From an uncultured Bacteroidaceae bacterium (GTDB lineage Bacteria; Bacteroidota; Bacteroidia; Bacteroidales; Bacteroidaceae), in the NCBI GenBank assembly GCA_939800445.1, contig CALNGU010000020.1, positions 1 through 33,377 on the forward strand: a DNA stretch of 33,377 bases, written 5' to 3'. Made by a program: the position numbers and the translations under genes. Under the pieces are notes generated by a model. The model did not search any database, was not told the DNA's origin, and saw only the letters and a list, made by a program, of their open reading frames with translations. Numbering within the stretch: position 1 is the first letter of the stretch; every line of letters begins with the position of its first letter. Of the stretch, positions 7,313 through 15,281 are shown piece after piece.

Positions 7313-8918
7313 GAAATTCATCCCCCTCATCGTGGCAGCCAGCATCGTGGCAGGGGTATTCATAGGCTTCTTCTATTCTAACGGCAGGGATGTCAGGACA
7401 GGGTTCATCGGCAACCAGTCCAACAAAATAGACGCGCTGCTCAACATCATTGACAACCAATACGTCGACACGGTCAACGTCGCCGACATCGTCGAGCAAG
7501 CCATGCCGCAAATACTGTCAGAGCTCGACCCCCACTCCACCTACATCTCGGCAAAAGACCGCCAAGCCGCCAATGAGGAACTCGAAGGCTCGTTCTGCGG
7601 CATCGGCGTGCAATTCCTGCCAAGCAACGACACCATCCATGTGATGCGCGTCATCCCGGGAGGCCCGTCTGACAAGGTGGGCATCATCGCCGGCGACAGG
7701 ATAATAGCCGTCGATGACAGCACCATCGTCGGCGCGGACGATGCCCTCGTCATGAAGAAACTCAAAGGCCCGAGGGACACCAAGGTCAAAGTGACCGTCC
7801 TGCGCCAGGCGAGCGGCGAGCAAATCGACTTCACCATACTGCGTGGCGACATCCCCCTCAAGAGCGTGGACGCTTGCTATATGCTGACCGACAAGACGGG
7901 CTACATGAAGATAAACACTTTCTCGCTCAGTACCTACGAGGAGATGCTCAGCGGCATTGCGCGTCTGAAGTACCAGAACTGCCAAGGCATCATCATCGAC
8001 CTGCGCGACAACCTCGGCGGGGTGCTTGAGATTGCCATCAAGATGATCAACGAATTCCTGCCCCAAGGCCGTCTCATCGTCTACACCGAGGGACGCAAGT
8101 CGCCGCGCCAGGACTACTACTCCGACGGGCACGGCACCTGCCAGGGGATGCCGGTGGCGGTGCTCATCAACGAGGCATCGGCATCGGCCAGCGAGATATT
8201 CAGCGGAGCCATCCAGGACAATGACCGTGGCACCGTCATCGGCCTGAGGTCATTCGGCAAAGGACTGGTGCAGCAACCCATCGAGCTCAACGACGGGTCA
8301 GAGGTGCGCCTCACCATCGCCCGCTACTTCACGCCGTCGGGACGCTGCATCCAACGCTCCTACACCCACGGGCAGAACGACGACTACAACCTCGACATAC
8401 TCAAACGCTACGAGCACGGCGAACTGTTCTCCAAGGACAGCATCTCAACCGACAGCCTCCCGAGCTACGAGACCGCCGGCGGGCGCACCGTCTACGGCGG
8501 CGGGGGCATAATCCCCGACATCTTCATCCCCCAGGACACCACGGGCTACACCTCCTACCTCAGGCAACTGAACATCGAGGGGCTGTTCAGCAAGTTCGCA
8601 TTCGAGTTCACCGACGGCAACCGCGCCACGCTCGCCGCCATTGGCAACGAGGACGACCTCGCCGCCTACCTCGACCGCCACAACGTCGTCGAACAGTTCA
8701 TCCGCTATGCCGACAAGCACGGGGTGAAGCGGCGCAACCTGCTGATACAAAAGTCCTACACCCTCATCAAGCGTTTCCTCTACGCCTCCATCATCTACGA
8801 CCGGTTTGACATCGAGGAGTACATCAAGTACACCAACCAGACCGACAAGACGGTGCAACGCGCCGTGGAGGTGATTGAGAAATACGGTGCAGACCCCTTC
8901 AAACTCCCTGGCGACTGA
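7302..8918 (+). CDS. S41 family C-terminal processing peptidase with PDZ domain
   Basis: A periplasmic carboxy-terminal processing protease. One N-terminal hydrophobic helix (FIPLIVAASIVAGVFIGFFY) serves as a signal anchor. A PDZ domain follows at about residues 85-165 (GIGVQFLPSND..VMRVIPGGPSDKVGIIAGDRI). The S41 core has the catalytic pair Ser295 in NEASASASEIFSG and Lys320 in SFGKGLVQ, spaced 25 residues apart as in E. coli Tsp. About 150 residues of helical C-terminal extension follow the core. At 538 residues it matches Bacteroidales CtpA paralogues. It overlaps the dCMP deaminase gene by 11 bp at its start and the cyclo-ligase by one base at its end. Substrates are unknown; in this family they are usually envelope proteins. 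Confidence 0.95.
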   Translation: MNIKKFIPLIVAASIVAGVFIGFFYSNGRDVRTGFIGNQSNKIDALLNIIDNQYVDTVNVADIVEQAMPQILSELDPHSTYISAKDRQAANEELEGSFCGIGVQFLPSNDTIHVMRVIPGGPSDKVGIIAGDRIIAVDDSTIVGADDALVMKKLKGPRDTKVKVTVLRQASGEQIDFTILRGDIPLKSVDACYMLTDKTGYMKINTFSLSTYEEMLSGIARLKYQNCQGIIIDLRDNLGGVLEIAIKMINEFLPQGRLIVYTEGRKSPRQDYYSDGHGTCQGMPVAVLINEASASASEIFSGAIQDNDRGTVIGLRSFGKGLVQQPIELNDGSEVRLTIARYFTPSGRCIQRSYTHGQNDDYNLDILKRYEHGELFSKDSISTDSLPSYETAGGRTVYGGGGIIPDIFIPQDTTGYTSYLRQLNIEGLFSKFAFEFTDGNRATLAAIGNEDDLAAYLDRHNVVEQFIRYADKHGVKRRNLLIQKSYTLIKRFLYASIIYDRFDIEEYIKYTNQTDKTVQRAVEVIEKYGADPFKLPGD

Positions 8919-9478
8919 TGGACAAGGCAACACTGCGCAGCGAAATCCGCCGCCTCAAGCGGACGTTCCCCCGCGAGCAACTCGACACGTGGTCGCAAGC
9001 CATCACCCGCGCCCTGCTCAACGACGGGTGCATCGGGGCGGCACGGCGCGTGTTGCTCTACCACCCGCTGCCCGACGAGGTTGACACCACCGCCCTCATC
9101 GCACGGCTGCAAGCCACGCACGACATCATCCTGCCCGTAGTCGTAGGCGACGACCTGGTGCTGCGGCAGCACGACGGGCGGTTGGTCGAGGGCGCATTCG
9201 GCATACTCGAACCGACAGGGCCGCTCCTCGACGACCCCTCGGGCATAGACCTCGCCATCATCCCTGGCATGGCATTCGACACAGCGGGCAACCGTCTCGG
9301 ACGCGGCAAAGGCTACTACGACCGCCTCCTCCCACGCCTTGACTGCACAAAGGTGGGCATCTGCTTCCCGTTCCAACTCCGAGACGCAGTGCCGCACGAG
9401 GCGCACGACATCCCCATGGACGCTGTCGCGACCATCATCGGCAGCACGGCGGCCATCATCGAAGCGCACCGTCACTGA
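8918..9478 (+). CDS. ygfA: 5-formyltetrahydrofolate cyclo-ligase
   Basis: MTHFS-family enzyme of 186 residues that uses ATP to turn 5-formyl-THF into 5,10-methenyl-THF, returning an inhibitory folate to the active one-carbon pool. The family motif GRGKGYYDR is at 128-136. Upstream lie the usual arginine/lysine-rich start (KATLRSEIRRLKR), the YHPLPDEVDT strand and IIPGMAFD near 114-121. The start ATG shares one base with the stop of the S41 protease, pointing to translational coupling. It ends the operon. A GTCACTG/CAGTGAC inverted repeat spans its stop (9471-9498), without a T tract. Cytoplasmic. Confidence 0.94.
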   Translation: MDKATLRSEIRRLKRTFPREQLDTWSQAITRALLNDGCIGAARRVLLYHPLPDEVDTTALIARLQATHDIILPVVVGDDLVLRQHDGRLVEGAFGILEPTGPLLDDPSGIDLAIIPGMAFDTAGNRLGRGKGYYDRLLPRLDCTKVGICFPFQLRDAVPHEAHDIPMDAVATIIGSTAAIIEAHRH

Positions 9479-9586
9479 CACCCACCGCCGGCAGTGACAT
9501 GGCAGCCCTCGCCGGAAGCCACGTCAAGGCATCCGCAAGGCTGGGCAAGGCATAAAATCAATGACAATAGACATAAACTTGCACCA

Positions 9587-9749
9587 CTCGCCGAGAAAAG
9601 TTCCATGTCTCGGCGAGTAAAGTACATTCAAAAGTTTTGTTTGTATATTCAAAACTTCTGTTTATATAAACAAAAGTTTTGTTTTTACATTACTCACCGA
9701 GACAGGGAACTTTTCTCGGCGAGGGATGGAACTTTTCTCGGCGTGTCCC
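9587..9749. repeat. array B: 21-bp palindromic repeats inside nested inverted repeats
   Basis: Three 21-bp units at 9625-9645, 9646-9666 and 9667-9687 match array A: 4101-4161 and 9625-9685 differ at two of 61 positions. They are wrapped by two nested inverted pairs. The inner pair is GTCTCGGCGAG (9607-9617) with CTCACCGAGAC (9693-9703). The outer pair is CTCGCCGAGAAAAGTTCC (9587-9604) with its exact complement at 9706-9723. The word GGAACTTTTCTCGGCG then repeats directly 22 bp later at 9728-9743. The same 32-bp near-palindrome as in array A lies at 9650-9681. Confidence 0.93.
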
Positions 9750-9799
9750 CAAATTTATGTCCCGACCAACCTGCCGTGAGTGCGCAGGCAACGGCCGGA

Positions 9800-9845
9800 C
9801 ATAAACAACCGTGGCGGCCCCACTGTCTCGTGAGACCGCCACGGT
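9800..9845 (-). terminator. intrinsic terminator of ilvE
   Basis: ACCGTGGCGG (9808-9817) pairs perfectly with CCGCCACGGT (9836-9845), with an inner TCTC/GAGA helix. On the minus strand the stem is followed by the T-rich TTGTTTATG. It lies 22 bp beyond the ilvE stop. Confidence 0.75.
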
Positions 9846-9867
9846 GCTTGAAAGTCTTGCTGCCGAA

Positions 9868-10887
9868 TCAATCGACGTAGGTGATCCAGCCGTGGGTGTC
9901 GGGCTCGTCGCCGTACTGGATGGCGCGCAGCTTGTTGTACAGCTTCAGGCACACCTTGCCCGGCTCGCCGTCGTGGCTGAAGACATACGACTTGTTTTCA
10001 TCGATGTCGTCGATGCGTGACACGGGGCTGATGACCGCAGCCGTGCCGCACGCGCCCGCTTCGTCGAATGTCGCGAGCTCCTCGACGGTGATGTGCCTGC
10101 GCTCGACCGTCATGCCCATCTCCTCGGCAAGGGTCATGAGGCTCTTGTTGGTGATTGACGGGAGGATGGAGTCTGACTTGGGCGTGATGTAGCTGTTGCC
10201 ACGGATGGCGAAGAAGTTGGCCGGGCCGCACTCGTCAAGGTACTTCTTCTCCTTGGAGTCAAGGTAGAGGACGGCCGAGTAGCCCATCTCGTGCGCCTTC
10301 TCGCCTGCCACGAGGCTGGCTGCATAGTTGCCGCCGACCTTGATGGTGCCCGTGCCGAGCGGCGCGACGCGGTCGTACTGGCGCATGATGGCATAGGGGG
10401 TCGGCTTGAAGCCTGCCTTGAAGTAGGGACCGACGGGGGTCACGAAGACGACAAACATATAGTCCTTGGCCGGCTTGACACCCACCTGCGCCGTCGTGCC
10501 GAAGAGCAGCGGGCGGATGTAGAGCGATGCTCCGCTCTCATAGGGCGGCACGAAGCGTTCATTGAGCTTGACGACCTTGAGGACGGCTTCCTCAAACTTC
10601 TCGATGGGAAGCTCGGCCATCATGATGCCACGGCTCGAGGACTGCATACGCTCGGCGTTGTCGCGCATACGGAAGATGCGGACGCGGCCGTCCTTGCCAC
10701 GGAAGGCTTTCATGCCCTCGAATGCCTCTTGCCCGTAGTGCAGGCAGGTGGCAGCCATGTGGATGTTGATGTATTCGCTGCTTGACACTTCGAGTTCGCC
10801 CCAAACCCCGTTCTTGCACACGCAACGCACGTTGTAGTCTGTCGGCATATAACCGAATGTCAGGTCTGACCAATTGATTTGTTCCAT
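9868..10887 (-). CDS. ilvE: branched-chain amino acid aminotransferase
   Basis: A fold-type IV PLP aminotransferase of 339 residues that makes and breaks down leucine, isoleucine and valine by exchange with glutamate/2-oxoglutarate. The Schiff-base lysine is probably Lys183 in GTIKVGGNYAAS, and the second signature is YLDECGPANFFAI at about 216-228. CLHYGQEAFEGMKAFRG at 48-64 and SGASLYIRPLLFG at 118-130 are typical of the eukaryote-like BCAT branch common in Bacteroidales. It stands alone: its own -7 box lies 44 bp upstream and a terminator follows. It is transcribed in the same direction as xseB but separated by 96 bp. Cytoplasmic. Confidence 0.96.
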   Translation of the reverse strand: MEQINWSDLTFGYMPTDYNVRCVCKNGVWGELEVSSSEYINIHMAATCLHYGQEAFEGMKAFRGKDGRVRIFRMRDNAERMQSSSRGIMMAELPIEKFEEAVLKVVKLNERFVPPYESGASLYIRPLLFGTTAQVGVKPAKDYMFVVFVTPVGPYFKAGFKPTPYAIMRQYDRVAPLGTGTIKVGGNYAASLVAGEKAHEMGYSAVLYLDSKEKKYLDECGPANFFAIRGNSYITPKSDSILPSITNKSLMTLAEEMGMTVERRHITVEELATFDEAGACGTAAVISPVSRIDDIDENKSYVFSHDGEPGKVCLKLYNKLRAIQYGDEPDTHGWITYVD

Positions 10888-10931
10888 AATAATTATATTT
10901 AAGAATTAATGCTTTTGGTTTCTATTGCGAG

Positions 10932-10939
10932 CAAATGTA
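10932..10939 (-). promoter_or_regulatory. -7 promoter box for ilvE
   Basis: On the minus strand this reads TACATTTG, an exact match to TAnnTTTG. It ends 44 bp before the ilvE ATG, implying a leader of about 40 AT-rich nucleotides. Confidence 0.7.
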
Positions 10940-10983
10940 GGCAATTAATTCAATGCTTGCCCACCGCCGCTGCATAAAATGTG

Positions 10984-11196
10984 TCACTGCGCGGCATCTT
11001 GTGCCTTGTTGTCGAGGATTGATGCCACCTCTTGGTCCACCTTGTGCAACTTGTCGTTGCAGTAGGCGATGAGTTCCTTGGCTTCCTTGAGCACCGGGAC
11101 AAGCTCGTCGATGTCGAAACGGTTGTTCTCGATGCCGTCCATGATTTCTTCGAGACGCTTCATTGCGACTCCGTAGGTCATTTTTGTCGTGGTCAT
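10984..11196 (-). CDS. xseB: exodeoxyribonuclease VII small subunit
   Basis: A 70-residue helical protein with the typical XseB pattern: YGVAMKRLEEIMDGIENNRFDIDELVPVLKEAKELIAYCNDKL. It forms a two-helix coiled hairpin that binds several copies per XseA in the exonuclease VII complex, which degrades single-stranded DNA from both ends. It starts two bases after the xseA stop, so the two are co-translated. It is the last gene of the cca-mnmA-subtilase-xseA-xseB run. Cytoplasmic. Confidence 0.93.
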   Translation of the reverse strand: MTTTKMTYGVAMKRLEEIMDGIENNRFDIDELVPVLKEAKELIAYCNDKLHKVDQEVASILDNKAQDAAQ

Positions 11197-11198
11197 TG

Positions 11199-12581
11199 CT
11201 ATTGTCTGGTTTTGTTAATCGTGATTGTCGTTTTGCCGTCGGCCATCTCGACTTCGTAGTCATGCCCCTCCTCCAGCGATGCGACGGTGCGGACAGCCAC
11301 GCCGCCCGTGCGGATGATTGAGAAACCTTTGCGCAGCACGTTGGACGGATCGGACGCTGCCGCGATGCCCTCCATCAATTGCAGCCGGCCGCGTTGGCGG
11401 TCGAGCCGCGTCCTGACGGCGAAAGCCAGACGGTCGCCGATGCGGTCGAGCGATGACGAGTGCCGTCCGCAGTGCATCGAGACGAGTGCCGGCATCCGTG
11501 CAGTGACTGCCGCAAGTCGTGCCGTGGACGTGTGCAACCTCGTGCGGAGCTGGCGGTCAAGCCGTGATTGCGCGCCGGCAATCCATGCCTTGTGCGCAAT
11601 GATGAGAGCCGTCGCCGCGCGGTCGAGACGGGAGACACCCGTGCCGAGCAACAGTTTTTGCCGCGCGATTGATGCCGTGATGCTGGTGGTGATTGCCGAT
11701 GCTATGCCCTCAAGCCGCGTGACAAAGGCGTGGTCGTGAGTGATGATGTGTTGCGCGGCGGCGGTAGGTGTCTTGACTGCCACGCAGGCGACCTCATCGA
11801 CGACGGTGCGGTCGCGCTCATGACCTATGCCCGAGATGACCGGCAAGGGATACTGTGCCACGTGAAAGGCTATGTCAAACGAATCGAAAGCCGAGAGGTC
11901 GGAAGTCGCTCCACCGCCACGCACGAGCACTACCGCGTCGAATTCCTCGCTGCGGGCATTGATTGCGTCAAGCGCAGCTATAACGCTGTCCTCGACACGG
12001 TCGCCCTGCATCGCGGCAGGGAACAGCTCGATGTGAAAGGCTATGCCATAAGGATTGCCGCGCAACTGGTCGCAGAAGTCGCCATAACCCGCCGCCGTCG
12101 GCGACGAGATGACTGCTATGCGCTGGACCACGGCGGGCAAGCCGAGTTCGCGGTTCATGCCAATGACCCCGGCCTGCTCAAGGCGGAGCATGATTTCCTT
12201 GCGTTTCATATAGAGGTCGCCGAGCGTGTAGGCCGAGTCTATATCTATAATGTTGAGCGAATAACCGTAGAGTTCGTGAAACTCGACGGTGACATTGACA
12301 CGCACCTTCATCCCCGCTGTGATGTCGCGCCCTGTCTCTTGCATGAACTTGCGGCGAAGCCTGGTGAAGACGTTGCTCCAGACCGTTCCACGCGCTTTGG
12401 CTATAAGGTTCGTCCCCTCATCCTTTTCAACCATCTCGACGAAACAGTGCCCGTTGCTCGCTGTCCGCACCTCATTCAGTTCGGCAACGACCCAGTAGGA
12501 ATCGGGCAAGACTTTCTTTATACCGAAGCTGACGATGGAATTGAGTTCGTATAGCGTCAAGGTTCCCGCAGTCTCATTCAT
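11199..12581 (-). CDS. xseA: exodeoxyribonuclease VII large subunit
   Basis: Catalytic subunit of exonuclease VII, 460 residues from the chosen start. An N-terminal OB-fold (SYWVVAELNEVRT..GHCFVEMVEK, then a second strand region ending TLGDLYMKRKE) binds single-stranded DNA. The nuclease core follows with RIAVISSPTAAGYGDF, DAVVLVRGGGATSDLSAFD and PVISGIGHERDRTVVDEVA, all hallmark XseA motifs. A long helical segment after about residue 290 binds XseB. The frame is open further upstream, but the conserved protein begins at ATG 12581 (MNETAGTLTLYELN), which overlaps the end of the subtilase gene by 8 bp. Together with the 2-bp spacing to xseB this indicates one coupled transcript. Confidence 0.95.
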   Translation of the reverse strand: MNETAGTLTLYELNSIVSFGIKKVLPDSYWVVAELNEVRTASNGHCFVEMVEKDEGTNLIAKARGTVWSNVFTRLRRKFMQETGRDITAGMKVRVNVTVEFHELYGYSLNIIDIDSAYTLGDLYMKRKEIMLRLEQAGVIGMNRELGLPAVVQRIAVISSPTAAGYGDFCDQLRGNPYGIAFHIELFPAAMQGDRVEDSVIAALDAINARSEEFDAVVLVRGGGATSDLSAFDSFDIAFHVAQYPLPVISGIGHERDRTVVDEVACVAVKTPTAAAQHIITHDHAFVTRLEGIASAITTSITASIARQKLLLGTGVSRLDRAATALIIAHKAWIAGAQSRLDRQLRTRLHTSTARLAAVTARMPALVSMHCGRHSSSLDRIGDRLAFAVRTRLDRQRGRLQLMEGIAAASDPSNVLRKGFSIIRTGGVAVRTVASLEEGHDYEVEMADGKTTITINKTRQ

Positions 12582-14181
12582 AAAGCAATGTATTACGTGA
12601 GACGGATGTCCCGGATGACAATTCGACGACATAGAATCCCTTGGGCAGATTGTGCAATGACACACGATTCACACCCTTGGGATGAATGTCCATGACCACA
12701 CGGCCATTGATGTCAAACAGAACGGCACGCGTAGTGATGTCAGAAGCGAAACTGTCGGGGATGATGAGTGATTGCCCCTCGACCCTTGCCGTGTCGGCGC
12801 AGGTCGAGATGAGCCCGTCAACACCACGGTTGTCCAGATAGGCTTTGTAGAGATCGGGCACGCCATAGCCCAATTGATTGTCCGGATTACCATAATTGCC
12901 GGCCGAGCGGCGCACAATGTCTATCATCCCGGCGGCTGACACTTCGGGCAACGCCTCCCAAAGGCAGGCGATGCCACCAGCCATGACGGGAGCGGCAAAT
13001 GACGTTCCTGAGCCCGAGACCACCACCCCGTTGCGGTTGATGGAATGCACTGTGCCCGGGGCGGCAACGTCAGGTTTCACCCTGCCATCGGCCGACGGAC
13101 CGATTGAGGAGTAATGAGCCTTCTCGCTGTTGCTGTTGGCAGCCAATGCACCGACTGCCAGGACGTTCACGCCATCCGAGGGGACGGTAATCCTCTTCCA
13201 ACTGTTGCTGCCCTCATTCCCCGCACTGCAAACGACGACCATGCCCCTCGTGGCGGCAATGTCCGCACATCTCGACATGGGCGATGAAGCATCGAGGTCA
13301 TCATAGGTGAAACTCGGATATTCGTCATCAAAAAGATTATAGCCCAATGACACATTGATGATGTCGGCACCGATGCTGTCCGCGTATTCGGCAGCAAATG
13401 CCCAATAGTATTGCTCGGCGGGCTGCTCGCCTTTGAGATACTCCGTGCGCAGCAAGACATAATCCGCCCCAGGTGCTGCCCCCATCACACAACCCTCGAC
13501 ATCCGCACCCATGCAGGCGAATGTCCTCACGCCATGACTGCCGATGTCGTAGACGAGGCTGTCAGCATTGTTCACAAAATCCTTGGCACAGACAATCCTG
13601 TCCTGCCACCCGCCTTGCAGCGAATCGACATTGCAGAAGCCGTCATCGGTCACGGCTATCATAATCCCTTGGCCAGTGAAACCATCGTCATGCAAACTCA
13701 CGATGCCATTGACCGAGAGAACTGGCCGCGACACTCCGCACGGGTCGTCTGACCTGTCCCCGCTTAAGTCCCAATCGGCGGAAGCATTGGCAAGTTCTTC
13801 CTTTTCATAACTACCGACACGCTGGATGCCGACGACGAAATCAAGTTTTTCTATCTCCCTGACAGCCTCATCTCCGCCGGCAACACCGACCATGACGGCG
13901 TTGAGCCACTTGCTTTTCCCTACAATACGGGCAGTTTCAGCCATTCTATTAATATACATGGTATAGACGGGGACATCGAGCGAATCGACCTTTATGCCCT
14001 GCCTGCCACGTCTTGCCAGTGCCCTGTCAGAAAGAAAATCTTCCGGGTGAGCCACATCACCGGCCTTTCCACCTTTGTCACGGAGAAACACCACGTAGCG
14101 GTCTTCCACCTGAGCCTGCACCTCAACTGCAAAAACAAAGGATGCGGCAAACAGCAGCACCGCAAGCAACAACCTACTCAT
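12574..14181 (-). CDS. secreted S8 subtilisin-like serine protease with T9SS sorting domain
   Basis: A 535-residue secreted protease. A signal peptide ends near VEVQAQ (about residue 24), followed by an inhibitor-like propeptide region up to about 150. The S8 triad is legible: Asp179 in IAVTDDG, His216 in GSHGVRT, Ser394 in GSGTSFAAP, with oxyanion Asn322 in SAGNEG. Asp180 replaces the usual Ser/Thr after the catalytic Asp. The last 70 residues (RAVLFDINGRVVMDIHPKG..LPKGFYVVEL) look like a type A T9SS C-terminal sorting domain, so the protein should cross the outer membrane and be anchored or released. Its start overlaps the mnmA stop by 4 bp (ATGA) and its end overlaps xseA by 8 bp. Substrate unknown. 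Confidence 0.92.
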   Translation of the reverse strand: MSRLLLAVLLFAASFVFAVEVQAQVEDRYVVFLRDKGGKAGDVAHPEDFLSDRALARRGRQGIKVDSLDVPVYTMYINRMAETARIVGKSKWLNAVMVGVAGGDEAVREIEKLDFVVGIQRVGSYEKEELANASADWDLSGDRSDDPCGVSRPVLSVNGIVSLHDDGFTGQGIMIAVTDDGFCNVDSLQGGWQDRIVCAKDFVNNADSLVYDIGSHGVRTFACMGADVEGCVMGAAPGADYVLLRTEYLKGEQPAEQYYWAFAAEYADSIGADIINVSLGYNLFDDEYPSFTYDDLDASSPMSRCADIAATRGMVVVCSAGNEGSNSWKRITVPSDGVNVLAVGALAANSNSEKAHYSSIGPSADGRVKPDVAAPGTVHSINRNGVVVSGSGTSFAAPVMAGGIACLWEALPEVSAAGMIDIVRRSAGNYGNPDNQLGYGVPDLYKAYLDNRGVDGLISTCADTARVEGQSLIIPDSFASDITTRAVLFDINGRVVMDIHPKGVNRVSLHNLPKGFYVVELSSGTSVSRNTLLYE

Positions 14182-15281
14182 CTGAACTGTAATTTATCGA
14201 CATACTCACTGCTCAAGTACTTCCCCAGCATCCTCTGGTTCGCGATATAAGCACCACCAAGCACTGTGTCGCCTTCATAGAAAACAGCCGACTGCCCTGG
14301 AGTGACCGACTCTGCTTCTGCCAGGAATTTGACCACAATGCAACCATCATCCGCTTCAGCTATCTGGCATGGGATGGGCTGGCCGTGATAGCGAATCATC
14401 ACCGACAACCGCCTGTCGCCACGCAACAGATAGTCCAGGTCACTGCTGCAACAACGCTCGACCAGCATATACTCAGCACGCAACCCGTCCTTGTCACCGA
14501 GCATGACAGTGTTTGACGTGCTGTTCAACTTGAGGACATACGCAGGCTTGCCCAAGGCGATGCCGAGCCCCTTGCGCTGCCCTATGGTGTAAAACGGCAA
14601 GCCTTTGTGCATACCGAGCTTCTTGCCGTCCGGGGAAACGAACCATCCCTCCTTTATGTTCTGCATATCACAATGACCCTTTAGGAAATCCCGGTAGTCG
14701 CCAGGCACGAAGCAGACCTCCATGCTCTCCTTTGACTTCGCTTTGGCATCAAAGCCACGGCTGAGCAGGTAGTCACGCACCTCATCCTTGCGGTAATCGC
14801 CAAGGGGAAATATGCAACGCCTCAACACACCCTCATCCACACGCCAGAGGAAATAGGATTGGTCCTTCCTGCCGTCAGCACCGCGCCTCACGTGTAAATG
14901 ACCGTTCACCGTGGTCAAGCGCACATAGTGTCCCGTGGCTATCATCGCGCAATCATGCCGGTCAGCACAGTCGATGAGCAGGCGGAATTTGAACAAACGG
15001 TTGCACAACACGCAGGGATTCGGCGTGCGGGCAGCAAGGTATTCGTTGATGAAATCGGCTACCACCATCTCCTCAAACTCCTTGCGGACATCGACCACGT
15101 GGTGCTCCATCCCAAGGCGTGCGGCAAGGGCTGCGGCTTCTTGCACGGCATCCGCCCCGTCATCCCACACCCTCATGGTCATGCCCACGGGTTCATAGCC
15201 TTGCTCCCTGAGCATAAGGCAAGCAGCCGTGCTGTCGATGCCGCCGCTTATGCCGACAAGGACTCGCCTATTGCTTGTCAT
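14178..15281 (-). CDS. mnmA: tRNA-specific 2-thiouridylase MnmA
   Basis: Adds sulfur to the wobble uridine (U34) of Lys, Glu and Gln tRNAs using a persulfide relay. It has 367 residues from ATG 15281. The ATP-pyrophosphatase loop SGGIDS is at 12-17, and the paired active-site cysteines are probably Cys90 in TPNPCVLCN and Cys190 in SMEVCFVPG. TIGQRKGLG marks the start of the central domain, and a beta-barrel tail ends with PGQSAVFYEGDTVLGGAYI. The frame extends a little upstream, but this ATG directly precedes the conserved RRVLVGISGG strand. It overlaps the end of cca by 14 bp and the subtilase start by 4 bp. Bacteroidales often have a second MnmA elsewhere. Cytoplasmic. Confidence 0.95.
   Translation of the reverse strand: MTSNRRVLVGISGGIDSTAACLMLREQGYEPVGMTMRVWDDGADAVQEAAALAARLGMEHHVVDVRKEFEEMVVADFINEYLAARTPNPCVLCNRLFKFRLLIDCADRHDCAMIATGHYVRLTTVNGHLHVRRGADGRKDQSYFLWRVDEGVLRRCIFPLGDYRKDEVRDYLLSRGFDAKAKSKESMEVCFVPGDYRDFLKGHCDMQNIKEGWFVSPDGKKLGMHKGLPFYTIGQRKGLGIALGKPAYVLKLNSTSNTVMLGDKDGLRAEYMLVERCCSSDLDYLLRGDRRLSVMIRYHGQPIPCQIAEADDGCIVVKFLAEAESVTPGQSAVFYEGDTVLGGAYIANQRMLGKYLSSEYVDKLQFR

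Larger units (their letters stand above)
9479..9867. other. convergent intergenic region
   Basis: This gap separates two operons that converge. It holds array B and the ilvE terminator. ACATAAACTT (9571-9580) and AAATTTATGTCC (near 9751-9762) form a further loose inverted pair outside the array, so the whole block can fold on itself. No credible gene is present; the open frame across it is translated repeat. Confidence 0.75.

Noticed and set aside
9494-9880. Open reading frame of 128 codons in the convergent gap
   Set aside because: It covers array B and the ilvE terminator; the protein is translated repeat with no start context.
12582-12665. Upstream start for xseA
   Set aside because: The added 28 residues lie inside the subtilase gene and are not XseA-like; ATG 12581 begins the conserved sequence.
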